DNA from: Spirosoma fluviale
Lineage (GTDB): Bacteria; Bacteroidota; Bacteroidia; Cytophagales; Flexibacteraceae
Direction: 5' to 3'
DNA length: 37,475 nt
NCBI GenBank assembly: GCA_945902135.1
Contig: CAMDMI010000002.1
Coordinates: 1 to 37,475 of the forward strand
Shown: positions 9,811 to 18,002 of the stretch, in pieces
How positions within the stretch are numbered: the first letter of the stretch is position 1
How the letters are laid out: each line of letters starts with the position of its first letter
Program-made: the position numbers and the translations under genes
Notes under the pieces: generated by a model
What the model saw: only the letters and a program-made list of their open reading frames with translations
Database searches by the model: none
What the model was told of the DNA's origin: nothing

Positions 9811-10248
9811 TTATCGGATAAGCCGCATTTTTCTATGCAGGATATCGGCTTCTACAAATTCTTCGCCAAAGGTTTCGAAATTGGCCTTCGCATAAAAAGG
9901 AATTGCTTGAACCTGGGCATGCAGATAGATCAGTGTTTCCTTTTCAGCTCTAGGTATAACTTCATTGAGAACTGCCTGAACCAATGCCGCACCCACGCCG
10001 TGCATTCGGAATTCTTTTTTCACAGCAAAGCGTTCCAGTTTAATTCCATTCGTTGTGAATCTCCATCGCGCTGTTCCAGCTGGAAGGCCTTCGAAAAAGG
10101 CTAAAAAATGGCGGGCGCTTTCCTCGAATTCATCATATTCTTCCTCCGGAGAAACTTCCTGCTCCACAATAAAAACCTCGTCGCGAATGGCACGAACATC
10201 TTTCCAAAGGGGACTGTTTGTATCCAGATTTTGAATCTCTATCATCAT
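9811..10248 (-). CDS. GNAT-family N-acetyltransferase (ElaA-like)
   Basis: The 145-residue protein fits one GNAT domain. It starts with EIQNLDTNSPLWKDVRAIRDEVFIVEQ, where the 'R..VF..EQ' pattern is typical of ElaA/YjcF-like members. The acetyl-CoA motif A is LERFAVKKEFRMHGVGAALV, with R-x-x-G-x-G around residues 81-86, and the C-terminal half has IYLHAQVQAIPFYAKANFE, the usual YxxxGF-like element. The substrate cannot be told from the sequence. It begins 3 bp after the stop of the permease gene upstream, so the two are almost certainly cotranscribed. Two adjacent ATG codons are possible starts. Confidence 0.85.
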   Translation of the reverse strand: MMIEIQNLDTNSPLWKDVRAIRDEVFIVEQEVSPEEEYDEFEESARHFLAFFEGLPAGTARWRFTTNGIKLERFAVKKEFRMHGVGAALVQAVLNEVIPRAEKETLIYLHAQVQAIPFYAKANFETFGEEFVEADILHRKMRLIR

Positions 10249-10251
10249 TTA

Positions 10252-11433
10252 TCAAGCTATTTTTCTGAGTTGCCTGAAAATCATCAAAGAATTCCAGACC
10301 AAAACCATTGCGGTAAAAAAGAGACCACTTAAGGCTGTTTTAACCAGAAAACTGGTGTTGCCAATTTCCAGTCCTTGCCCTGAAATCGCCATTCCAGCAA
10401 TTCCTTCTACCCGGACCAAAATTAAAACAGCAAGCAGCAATATTAGACCTAGAAAAAGACTGAACCAGGAGAGCAATTGAGTTGAAATTCTTTTGTGGGA
10501 ATAGCCCAATTCAATCAAAAGGCGAATGTCATTTTCTGCTTCCGCCATCACCAGCCTGAAATTCATTGAAAACATTACCAGTGATAGAATGGTAAAAAGA
10601 AGGCCAAGTGCGGCAAGACCCTTCATCACAGTTTTCAATACACGACCTGATTTTCCAAAGCTTAGTTTTTCCTGGTCGGCCATTAATCTGTATTTCTTTA
10701 AGAAAGTACCAATTTCCGGAACTGAGGCATTGGCCGTTTTTACAATTATCCGGGAGCATTCAGTGTTGTTTTTGCCTCCTACTTTCCGGTTTGCCCAATC
10801 CATAAATTCAGTGGGAACCAATACGGATGCAATCCGTTCTGTGAAGCCTGCCACCCTGCCGTTAAAAACTTCCTTTCCTCCAGGACCTTCAATTTCAACT
10901 TCAAAATTGACCAACTTCATGGCATCCCTGCTTATTTGAGGCAAACCCTGACCAAGGGCAAATCCAAAGTTATAGAGGTTGAGAAAGTCTTGTGAAACGA
11001 TGATTGGAAGATCTTTCCGGCCTTCTGTCCAGCGAAAATCTTCAGGTTTATTATCCAGAAATGCCTTTGGAACAGATTCGAAAAAAACCAAAGAACTGAA
11101 GCTGATGTATGACCGGGCCACAATTTGGGCCTTAAACTGGTTGGAATGAACTTCTCCAACATCTTGAAAAAGTCCTGAGTTCCGGATGTTTGACAACTCT
11201 GACGGTTCAAAGGTGCCAGACTCAATCCCAAGGGTATTTACCAGACTGATTTTTTTGTTGATGATTAGAAACTGACCTTCTTTTTCCTTTTTTTCAAGAT
11301 GGGCGTTTACCCTCATGTAGCTTTCCAAAGCAAGCATCAGGGTAGATAGCCCTATTAAAAAAGCGAGGCCTGCAAGCAGAAATTGCCATTTGCTCCTTCT
11401 GAGCCAGAGTATGCGGGTGAGCAGTAGGTCCAT
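10252..11433 (-). CDS. FtsX/MacB-type ABC transporter permease
   Basis: The architecture is one N-terminal membrane helix (about residues 18-38, FLLAGLAFLIGLSTLMLALE), a periplasmic domain of about 220 residues, then three C-terminal helices (about 270-385). This is the MacB_PCD plus FtsX arrangement of type VII ABC systems, which act as mechanotransmitters in lipoprotein release, efflux or peptidoglycan control. No ATPase gene lies next to it in the window, so the partner must be encoded elsewhere. The ORF track starts at TTG 11439; ATG at 11431-11433 (MDLLLTRI, 393 aa) is more likely. TAGTTTG on the minus strand lies about 15 bases upstream. The gene leads a two-gene operon with the acetyltransferase and is divergent from dnaB. 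Confidence 0.8.
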   Translation of the reverse strand: MDLLLTRILWLRRSKWQFLLAGLAFLIGLSTLMLALESYMRVNAHLEKKEKEGQFLIINKKISLVNTLGIESGTFEPSELSNIRNSGLFQDVGEVHSNQFKAQIVARSYISFSSLVFFESVPKAFLDNKPEDFRWTEGRKDLPIIVSQDFLNLYNFGFALGQGLPQISRDAMKLVNFEVEIEGPGGKEVFNGRVAGFTERIASVLVPTEFMDWANRKVGGKNNTECSRIIVKTANASVPEIGTFLKKYRLMADQEKLSFGKSGRVLKTVMKGLAALGLLFTILSLVMFSMNFRLVMAEAENDIRLLIELGYSHKRISTQLLSWFSLFLGLILLLAVLILVRVEGIAGMAISGQGLEIGNTSFLVKTALSGLFFTAMVLVWNSLMIFRQLRKIA

Positions 11434-11647
11434 TTTCAACGATGTTTCAAACTAAGGGATTTCAAGCCAATCGCGAAAAGTTTTTTTAAGGTCGGGTTCT
11501 GCCAATGCATTGATATTTACTTTCGGTTGGAAGAAATCTACAAGTGAAATTTTTGTTTGAAGCCATTTTGATTTGGAAATCAAAGCGTTATTAAGACGAA
11601 AACAAGATTTTATTGTCCAATAGGCTTCGCTTAAACCGGCGAATTTT

Positions 11648-11655
11648 TAGCTTTG
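11648..11655 (+). promoter_or_regulatory. -7 element of dnaB, next to the start codon
   Basis: TAGCTTTG is an exact TAnnTTTG match and ends 7 bases before the dnaB ATG. A possible degenerate -33 element TTCG lies 18 bases upstream. Since Bacteroidota transcripts start a few bases after the box, the mRNA would be leaderless or nearly so. Confidence 0.5.
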
Positions 11656-11662
11656 CCTGACC

Positions 11663-13252
11663 ATGGAAAACATCATCGAGAACGGATTTGCTCAAAAGAA
11701 CTTTAGAAAAGGCAACCAGGACCGCAAAGCAATTGCTGACGAAATAATTCGGCAAGGCGGAAAGGTGATTCCACAAGTTCCGGATGTAGAGGAAGCCGTT
11801 CTTGGTGCCATCATGCTGGACAAAGAAGCGCTCAACACTGTGAGTGAAATTCTGAGAGCCGATTGTTTTTACAGGGAAGAAAACCAAAAGGTATTCTCCG
11901 CAATCATGGATTTGTTTTCCGATGGGAAGCCAGTAGATGTGCTTACCGTTGCGGATAAACTCAAAGAGAATAACGATTTTCAATGGATAGGAGGGGCCAA
12001 ATACCTTGCCCGCCTTGCATCTAAGATTTCTTCTGCAGCCCATGTGGAAATCCATTCGCGTATTGTGCTTGAGCACTATATTAAAAGAGAAATCATTACG
12101 GTTTCAAACTCCGCAGTTCGTGATGCCTACGAGGATCAAACGGATGTGTTTGAACTTTTAGACCGAACAGAAACCTCCATTTTTCAGATAGCCGAGAAAA
12201 ATATTGGTCGGAATGTGGTGGATATGAAGTCTCTTGTGAAACTTTCCATTGAGGGCATAAAAGCCAAAAACAACAATGGAGATGGAATTACAGGTGTTGC
12301 AACTGGTTTGATTGAACTGGACCGTTTTACAGGTGGCTGGCAGAATTCTGACCTTGTAATCATCGCAGCCAGGCCCGGTATGGGAAAAACTGCCTTTGTT
12401 TTAACTGTAGCAAGAAATGCCGCTGTCACTTTCCGCAAACCTGTGGCTGTTTTTTCGCTTGAGATGCCAGCCGAGCAGTTGGTGAACAGGTTGATTTCTG
12501 CTGAAACTGGTTTACCCGGTGAACGCCTTAGAAAAGGAAACCTGGAGGAATATGAGTGGGCACAGCTTCACAACAGAGTTACGGAACTTGCCAATGCTCC
12601 GCTTTTTATAGATGATACCCCGGCCATTACGCCAGTACAACTCAGGGCAAAATGCAGGCGTCTTAAGCAGCAACATGATATTGGACTCATCATCATCGAC
12701 TACCTTCAGTTAATGAATGTGGAAGGACTTAAGGGCGGCACCCGCACCGAGGAGGTTTCTTTGATTTCGCGTTCCTTGAAAGCCCTGGCGAAAGAACTGA
12801 ATGTTCCAGTAATTGCGCTGAGTCAGCTTAGTCGTTCTGTCGAAACAAGAGGTGGAATTAAGCGGCCATTGCTTTCCGACCTCAGGGAATCCGGTGCCAT
12901 TGAACAGGATGCAGATATCGTTTCCTTCCTTTACCGACCAGAGTATTACGGTTTGAAAGAATATGACCTCGACAACCGCAGCACCGAAGGACTGGTAGAA
13001 TATATTATGGCCAAGCACCGGAATGGCGATGTGGGCACAATCCTACTTCGCTTCCTTGCCAAAAACACCAAGTTTGTGGATTACGAACAGAATTATGTGA
13101 ACACTTCTTCTGGTTATGTTGACGCAAGCGTTCCTGAGCAAATTAATGGAGAAAGGATAAAAATGGGAAGCAAACTGAATTCTACCCTTCCGGATTCCGG
13201 TTTTATGGACATTCCATCAATCCCAGGAGGCGATAATCAGGTTCCTTTTTGA
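11663..13252 (+). CDS. dnaB: Replicative DNA helicase DnaB
   Basis: The protein has 529 residues. The N-terminal helicase-loader/primase-interaction domain covers about residues 33-135 (VPDVEEAVLGAIMLDKEALN). The RecA-like motor carries Walker A ARPGMGKTAF (about 235-244), Walker B LIIIDYLQLM and the late motifs ALSQLSRSVE and LSDLRESGAIEQDADIV. It unwinds DNA ahead of the replisome as a homohexamer. The C-terminal ~50 residues after the motor are low-complexity and end GGDNQVPF, recalling the hydrophobic tip of SSB tails. No intein is present. It is divergent from the permease gene, with a TAnnTTTG box immediately upstream. Confidence 0.97.
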   Translation: MENIIENGFAQKNFRKGNQDRKAIADEIIRQGGKVIPQVPDVEEAVLGAIMLDKEALNTVSEILRADCFYREENQKVFSAIMDLFSDGKPVDVLTVADKLKENNDFQWIGGAKYLARLASKISSAAHVEIHSRIVLEHYIKREIITVSNSAVRDAYEDQTDVFELLDRTETSIFQIAEKNIGRNVVDMKSLVKLSIEGIKAKNNNGDGITGVATGLIELDRFTGGWQNSDLVIIAARPGMGKTAFVLTVARNAAVTFRKPVAVFSLEMPAEQLVNRLISAETGLPGERLRKGNLEEYEWAQLHNRVTELANAPLFIDDTPAITPVQLRAKCRRLKQQHDIGLIIIDYLQLMNVEGLKGGTRTEEVSLISRSLKALAKELNVPVIALSQLSRSVETRGGIKRPLLSDLRESGAIEQDADIVSFLYRPEYYGLKEYDLDNRSTEGLVEYIMAKHRNGDVGTILLRFLAKNTKFVDYEQNYVNTSSGYVDASVPEQINGERIKMGSKLNSTLPDSGFMDIPSIPGGDNQVPF

Positions 13253-13359
13253 TCCATAAACAGGGGATAATTTCTGATTCAGGCAGCATAAGGGAAAAAT
13301 TGAGCCATTTTTTTTATTAATTGCAGCTTAATTTCAAAGACTTATCTCGGATACCAATT

Positions 13360-14274
13360 ATGATAAAGGAAGCCATCAAAGGAATACTGAATAGCCTTCC
13401 CTATATCAGCCACCTCAACCGGGAGCTGAAGAAATATAAAACTTGGTATCCACCGGGTCATTATTACAACCCACTGGTTGATCCTAAAGCCGTTGAAACA
13501 TATTCTGATACGGTATTTGATACATCGAAAAAATCGGTTTTTGGAATTGATTTCCGCGAGAAAGACCAGTTGGAACTTTTGGATGAACTTTTGCCTTATT
13601 ACAAGGAGGTTCCTTTTCCGGTGGAGCAAACCCCGGGTTTTAGGTACTACCTCGGCAATGGCATTTTTAGTTATTCAGATGGTATTTTCCTCTACATGCT
13701 GATGCGGCACTTCAAGCCTTCACGCATAATTGAGGTTGGATCTGGACATTCATCAGCAGTAATGATTGATACGAACGAGCGGTTTCTAAACGATTCTGTC
13801 AATCTCACTTTCATTGAGCCCTATCCTGAAAGGCTATATTCTCTTCTGAAAGACACCGATAAAACTAAAAATAAAATTTTTGAACTGCCCATTCAACAGG
13901 TTCCTTTCTCGGAATTTGAGTCCTTAAAGGCAGGAGATTTTCTTTTTGTTGACAGCAGCCATGTGAGTAAAACTGGAAGTGATGTGAATTACATTTTCTT
14001 CGAGGTTTTGCCAAGGTTAAAGTCGGGAGTAATCATTCATTTTCACGACATTTTTACCCCGATGGAATATCCAAAATCTTGGGTGATGAAAAAGGATGTT
14101 TGGTTTGGCTTCAATGAGATTTATATACTCAGGGCTTTTTTGATGTATAACCCCGAGTTTGAAGTAATTATGTTCAACACTTTCTTGGAGGAGCACCACG
14201 AAGACTTGTTCAGGAAGAATATGCCACTCTGTTTGGAAAACAAGGGTGGAAGTATCTGGCTCCGAAAAAAATAA
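13360..14274 (+). CDS. Class I SAM-dependent methyltransferase (Methyltransf_24-like)
   Basis: The central segment RIIEVGSGHSSAVMID is the glycine-rich SAM-binding motif I of a Rossmann methyltransferase. It is followed by LTFIEPYPERLYSLL (acidic motif II) and DFLFVDSSHVSKTGSDVNY, where the 'D.lfiDg.H' pattern is characteristic of Methyltransf_24 proteins, often linked to glycan or secondary-metabolite modification. The N-terminal ~90 residues are an extra domain of unknown fold. The ORF track starts at a TTG overlapping a T-rich leader; ATG at 13360 (MIKEAIKGIL, 304 aa) is a better start. The substrate is unknown. It sits between dnaB and a T9SS cargo protein, only 24 bp ahead of the latter. 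Confidence 0.75.
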   Translation: MIKEAIKGILNSLPYISHLNRELKKYKTWYPPGHYYNPLVDPKAVETYSDTVFDTSKKSVFGIDFREKDQLELLDELLPYYKEVPFPVEQTPGFRYYLGNGIFSYSDGIFLYMLMRHFKPSRIIEVGSGHSSAVMIDTNERFLNDSVNLTFIEPYPERLYSLLKDTDKTKNKIFELPIQQVPFSEFESLKAGDFLFVDSSHVSKTGSDVNYIFFEVLPRLKSGVIIHFHDIFTPMEYPKSWVMKKDVWFGFNEIYILRAFLMYNPEFEVIMFNTFLEEHHEDLFRKNMPLCLENKGGSIWLRKK

Positions 14275-14298
14275 TTCTGCAAACAAACAGTTAGACAA

Positions 14299-16158
14299 AT
14301 GAGAAAACTTTCCTTTTTTGCGATTTATGCGCTGATCTTGCTATCGGCTTCGCAGGCTTCTGCTCAGCTTTTACAGCAATTTAATTTTACCGGGGCACTT
14401 GGAAGTGAAGTAAGTCTGGCTCCCGATGGACAGCCTGCTAACGGAAGCCTTGGATCAATTACCCGTGGAAGCGGAATTCAGCCAAGCGCAGCGAACAATG
14501 TCTTTAGCGCGAAAGGTTTTACAACCGATCCCGCTGTTGTGGATTCTGCTGATTATTTTGATTTTCCAATTGCCGCCAATAGTGGTTTCCAATTAAGTCT
14601 GGATAGCATCGTTTTTGGTCAGAAAAGGTCAAATTCTGGTGTTCGTTCTTATGTGGTTCGCTCCAGTTTGGATGGATTTAATTCAAATTTAAAAGCGGAT
14701 TCTGGAACTGTGGTTATTTCGTATAAAAACAAAGTTGTTCTGGGTTCACAGTTTCAAAACATGTCTTCTGGCCAGAACCTGCGCTTTCGCTTTTTTGGGT
14801 ATGGAAGTGGAAGTACAACTGGTACCTGGCGACTAGACTCCGTCCGCATTTATGGAAAAATTCTTCCTGGTGGTGGCGTAGTTTCTAAACCAAAGCTTAG
14901 TTTTTCTCCCAATTCAGCAAGTTTCACTGAAAGTGCCGGCAATCAGAATACTTCGGTACTCATTTCTCAGTTGCCATCAGTAGCAATTCGTCCTGCAATT
15001 TATGTAAAGGGAGGAACTGCCAGTGCCGGACCTGATTTTACTGCTTTTGATACTATTGGTGTCGCCATGGGACCAGGTCTTCCACTCAGCCTGAATCTTC
15101 CGGTAGGATTTCTGGATGATGCTGTACAGGAATCAACAGAGACTCTGGTGCTTGTTTTAAGGAAGCGTGGACTTGCATCTGATACAGCATTCGATATTGG
15201 AGCTGACTCACTGTTTACTTTCACCATCAACGACAATGATGTCATCACTCCGCCAAGTGGCCCGGCAATTCGCACCATTGCGCAAATCCGTGGTGCAGAT
15301 TCGGGCAATCAAGCTGACTCTGTTGGGAAAACATTTAGAGTTTTTGGAACAGTTTACGGACATAACCAAAGGTTATCAGCCACAACAGGTGGCTACCAAA
15401 TGTTTATTCGTGATGCAAGTGGCGGAATTGGCATTTTCAAAAATGCACCTGTTTCAGGTATTACCAGCCTAAATGAGGGCGATTCGCTTAGGGTAATGGG
15501 AAAAATCGAATGTTTCCGTGGCCTTACACAAATTAATCCTGATTCGATGGTTGTGATTGCAACTGGGCGTCCAATTAAAACTCCGGTTGTGGTAAACAAT
15601 CTTAGCGAGGTTGTGGAGTCTGGATTGGTTCGAATCAATGGCCTTCAGGTAAATCCAACTACTTGGACAACAAGCGTAGGAACAGGTTTTACTGTAAAAG
15701 CCTTCAACGGAGTTGATACAATCGCCATTAGAATTGACAATGATTGTGAATTGTTTGCCCAGCCTGCCCCAACTGGAACTGTGGATATTATTGGAATGGT
15801 TAGCCAATTTGTTGCTGGAAATCCTACGCCAACTGCTCCGTTTCCTGCTACTGGCTATCAATTAATCCCGCGTCGTGGTTCAGATGTTGTAGTGGTTACA
15901 GCGGTAAATTCTTCTTCAAATTTCAGCAGGGTTATTCAAGTTGTTCCAAATCCAGGAACTGATTTTGTTTCTTTAGAAAGTTCCCTTGATGGTGAATTCC
16001 TTGTTCAGTTAAGTGATTTACAAGGCAGGATTCTAAGACAATTTGATTCGGTAAATGCTGGTCAAAAACTTGATCTTACATCTGTTTCCAATGGAATTTA
16101 TCTTTTCCGTTTCCCAAAAACAGGAAAGGTGATTCGCTGGATTAAGTCCGGAAACTAA
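14299..16158 (+). CDS. Secreted protein with Calx-beta domain and T9SS type A sorting domain
   Basis: This 619-residue protein starts with a Sec signal peptide (FFAIYALILLSASQASAQ). Residues about 24-190 are a beta-rich domain (SLDSIVFGQKRSNSGVRSYV). About 197-312 look like a Calx-beta domain: SFTESAGNQNT, then STETLVLVL, ending TFTINDND, an extracellular Ca2+-binding fold. About 325-520 (VGKTFRVFGTVYGHNQ) resemble the OB-like domains common in Bacteroidota surface proteins. The last ~75 residues (VVPNPGTDFVSLES ... GIYLFRF) are the type A sorting signal, cleaved when the T9SS exports the protein to the surface. The T9SS core genes are about 8.5 kb downstream. Biological role unknown; adhesion or an extracellular enzyme scaffold is possible. 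Confidence 0.85.
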   Translation: MRKLSFFAIYALILLSASQASAQLLQQFNFTGALGSEVSLAPDGQPANGSLGSITRGSGIQPSAANNVFSAKGFTTDPAVVDSADYFDFPIAANSGFQLSLDSIVFGQKRSNSGVRSYVVRSSLDGFNSNLKADSGTVVISYKNKVVLGSQFQNMSSGQNLRFRFFGYGSGSTTGTWRLDSVRIYGKILPGGGVVSKPKLSFSPNSASFTESAGNQNTSVLISQLPSVAIRPAIYVKGGTASAGPDFTAFDTIGVAMGPGLPLSLNLPVGFLDDAVQESTETLVLVLRKRGLASDTAFDIGADSLFTFTINDNDVITPPSGPAIRTIAQIRGADSGNQADSVGKTFRVFGTVYGHNQRLSATTGGYQMFIRDASGGIGIFKNAPVSGITSLNEGDSLRVMGKIECFRGLTQINPDSMVVIATGRPIKTPVVVNNLSEVVESGLVRINGLQVNPTTWTTSVGTGFTVKAFNGVDTIAIRIDNDCELFAQPAPTGTVDIIGMVSQFVAGNPTPTAPFPATGYQLIPRRGSDVVVVTAVNSSSNFSRVIQVVPNPGTDFVSLESSLDGEFLVQLSDLQGRILRQFDSVNAGQKLDLTSVSNGIYLFRFPKTGKVIRWIKSGN

Positions 16159-16197
16159 TTCAATTTGAATTTAGCCCGGATTCCGGGTTTAGGCCAT

Positions 16198-16232
16198 AAA
16201 AGAAGCCGAAGTGAATTGCCCCGGCTTCTTTT
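16198..16232. terminator. Bidirectional terminator between cargo gene and glutathione peroxidase
   Basis: A perfect 11-bp inverted repeat, AAAAGAAGCCG/CGGCTTCTTTT, surrounds a 13-base loop. T tracts on both strands suit both convergent genes. Confidence 0.85.
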
Positions 16233-16254
16233 GTATGATTCCTTTGGTAACAGC

Positions 16255-16788
16255 TTAAAGCATTTCAGTTATTTCCTTATCCAAAGGATCTACCATCGGA
16301 GAGAAGTACTTTAAAACTTTGCCGTTTTCATCCACTAGGTATTTGCCAAAATTCCAGCCGGGGGAGTCTGAAACTCCGCCATTTTTTTCCTTGTTGGAAA
16401 GAAACTCATACAGTGGATGACGATCTTTGCCTTTTACTGAAATCTTTGAAAACATCGGGAAAGAAACCGAAAAGGTTTTTTCGCAGAATTCCTTGATTTC
16501 GCTGTCAGTTCCAGGCTCTTGTCCGCCAAAGTTGTTGGCAGGGAAACCAAGAACAACCACCTTGCCGCTGTATTTTTTTGAAAGCGCTTCAAGGTCTTTG
16601 TATTGTTTGGTGAAGCCACAACGGCTTGCCACATTCACAATCAGCAACTTTTTACCCTTGTAGCTGGAAAGTGAAATTTCCTTTCCACTGATTGATTTCA
16701 TGGTAAAGTCGTGAACCGACTTTGCTTGGTCGCCTGGAGATGCTGCCATTAACATGGCACCCAGAATGCCGCTTAGGATTAATTTCAT
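16255..16788 (-). CDS. Glutathione peroxidase family protein, exported (thiol peroxidase)
   Basis: The 177-residue protein has a short signal peptide (MKLILSGILGAMLMAAS) before the peroxidase domain. The peroxidatic Cys is in NVASRCGFTKQY. The catalytic Gln and Trp lie in FGGQEPGT and PGWNFGKYLVD. FPANNFGGQ replaces the usual FPCNQFGGQ, but EIKEFCEKTF retains the Cys that acts as resolving residue in thioredoxin-dependent members. It therefore probably reduces peroxides with thioredoxin-like donors in the periplasm, not with glutathione. The ORF track starts ten codons earlier; ATG at 16786-16788 directly precedes the signal peptide. It faces the T9SS cargo gene across a shared terminator. 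Confidence 0.9.
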   Translation of the reverse strand: MKLILSGILGAMLMAASPGDQAKSVHDFTMKSISGKEISLSSYKGKKLLIVNVASRCGFTKQYKDLEALSKKYSGKVVVLGFPANNFGGQEPGTDSEIKEFCEKTFSVSFPMFSKISVKGKDRHPLYEFLSNKEKNGGVSDSPGWNFGKYLVDENGKVLKYFSPMVDPLDKEITEML

Positions 16789-16837
16789 TGATATGTACTT
16801 TTCAATTAAAACCCGCATTTTGGGAAAAGGTTAAAAA

Positions 16838-16862
16838 AAAACCTCCGGATGGAGGCTTTTTA
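16838..16862 (-). terminator. Terminator after the YtxH-like gene
   Basis: Read on the minus strand, CCTCC-ATCC-GGAGG is preceded by AAAAAG and followed by an uninterrupted run of nine T. It lies about 25 nt after the stop codon. Confidence 0.8.
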
Positions 16863-16884
16863 TAATGAAGTAGCAGAATGTCAA

Positions 16885-17154
16885 TTAGGCATCAACGGTT
16901 TCATTTGCCATTTTTCTGGCAACTGAGTCTCCGTTAGAATCAAAATTCCGGCCCAGAGTTTGATTTACTTGCTCTGAAAGTCGCCCGAAAGTTGAACTAA
17001 GCTGGCTGCCCAGGTCATCCTTAAGGTCATTCGCTTTAGATACAATTTTCTTACGGGTTTGGTCGCCAGCATCTGGTGCAAGCAAGATACCGGCAAGGGC
17101 TCCTGCAGCAGCGCCAACAAGGAATCCTACGATTACTTTCTGATCATTTGTCAT
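16885..17154 (-). CDS. YtxH domain-containing protein
   Basis: This is an 89-residue protein. It has an N-terminal glycine/alanine-rich membrane helix (about residues 7-27, VIVGFLVGAAAGALAGILLA) immediately followed by PDAGDQTRKKI, the 'LLAP.sG.etR' signature of YtxH-like proteins. The rest is an amphipathic helix (SKANDLKDDLGSQLSSTFGR). Such proteins are small membrane-associated factors, often stress-induced in other bacteria; a molecular role is not established. It is monocistronic, with a good promoter upstream (TATATTTG at 17210-17217) and a strong terminator downstream. Confidence 0.82.
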   Translation of the reverse strand: MTNDQKVIVGFLVGAAAGALAGILLAPDAGDQTRKKIVSKANDLKDDLGSQLSSTFGRLSEQVNQTLGRNFDSNGDSVARKMANETVDA

Positions 17155-17209
17155 AACTTTCTAGAGTTTATAGTGGAACTAATGTTGAAAATGAAAACGT
17201 TTCAATAAT

Positions 17210-17243
17210 CAAATATAAAAACTCATTCTACAATTTCTGCAAA
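17210..17243 (-). promoter_or_regulatory. Promoter of the YtxH-like gene
   Basis: On the minus strand TTTG (17240-17243), 22 bases, then TATATTTG (17210-17217) matches the Bacteroidota -33/-7 consensus. The leader to the ATG is about 50 nt. The rest of the interval to lolA is AT-rich and shows no gene. Confidence 0.6.
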
Positions 17244-17330
17244 CATAAATAGTTAAACCGTAAAATATCAGGCATTTGTCTTTTTTATTAACCCGCGCTT
17301 TGTGTTATTGAAGATAATAACTGAAAAAAA

Positions 17331-18002
17331 TTAACGCAAGTCGACAAGTTTATATCCGGGAAATGCCGCCTTGTCAAATCGAAGTTCCTTCTCGGGTACT
17401 TTTGGCAAAGCGGTGAATTTTCGAATTACAAACTCTTCTCTTTCGTTGCTTCCGCGCTCAAATACGATCCATTTCCGAATCTCCTTTGTTTTACGGTCTA
17501 CAAACAAGCGGATTTTACTTATTTCTTTTTCTAGATTTTCAGGTTCAAGGTCAATGGTTTGCCAGGTCGTATTTCCTGATTTGACTTCGCCAATAAAAAT
17601 GAACTTGTATCCTTTTTTATAAAAAGTATAAACCCGTTCCGGAGTGATGTCATCCGGTTCTGGGTCATACTCTGCAATGCTCACTTCTTTGATCTTTTTG
17701 TTGGCTGTCCAAACGGTTTTTCCATCACAAAAAAGAGTAGTGGTGCCTGTCTTTAAACGGTATTTAATCCCACTTACCAGAATGTTGCCTGTTGTACTGG
17801 ACTGAACATCGCCTTTAATGTCTTGAGATTCTCTTGTAAACTCAGCAGAAAATCCAGGCATTTTTTTGTAACGCGTCCCCACCTCAAGCAGGATTTTTGC
17901 GGCCATTGGATCTTGCCGGCTTTGGGCTGCAAGGTCTGTGCACGAGAATACAAGGCCCGCACAGGCAATTGCGACAAATCTCAATGTAGCATGTCCCATC
18001 AT
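17331..18002 (-). CDS. lolA: LolA-like outer-membrane lipoprotein carrier
   Basis: The 223-residue protein begins with a signal peptide (FVAIACAGLVFSCTDLAAQ) and continues with the LolA pattern: KMPGFSAEFTRESQ (the 'f.a.F.q' strand), TTGNILVSGIKYRLKT, FCDGKTVWTANKKIKEVSIAEYDP and a C-terminal KALPK-like strand region. LolA ferries lipoproteins through the periplasm to the outer membrane, which matters here because GldK is a lipoprotein. Its start codon overlaps the ftsK stop codon by one base (TAATG), so it is translationally coupled to ftsK. A second ATG follows immediately. Similarity to LolA is by pattern, and Bacteroidota members are divergent. Confidence 0.8.
   Translation of the reverse strand: MMGHATLRFVAIACAGLVFSCTDLAAQSRQDPMAAKILLEVGTRYKKMPGFSAEFTRESQDIKGDVQSSTTGNILVSGIKYRLKTGTTTLFCDGKTVWTANKKIKEVSIAEYDPEPDDITPERVYTFYKKGYKFIFIGEVKSGNTTWQTIDLEPENLEKEISKIRLFVDRKTKEIRKWIVFERGSNEREEFVIRKFTALPKVPEKELRFDKAAFPGYKLVDLR

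Noticed and set aside
17331-18002. LolA-like protein as a lipoprotein itself (Cys in VFSC)
   Set aside because: The residue before the Cys region is not a normal lipobox; cleavage after AAQ is more likely.
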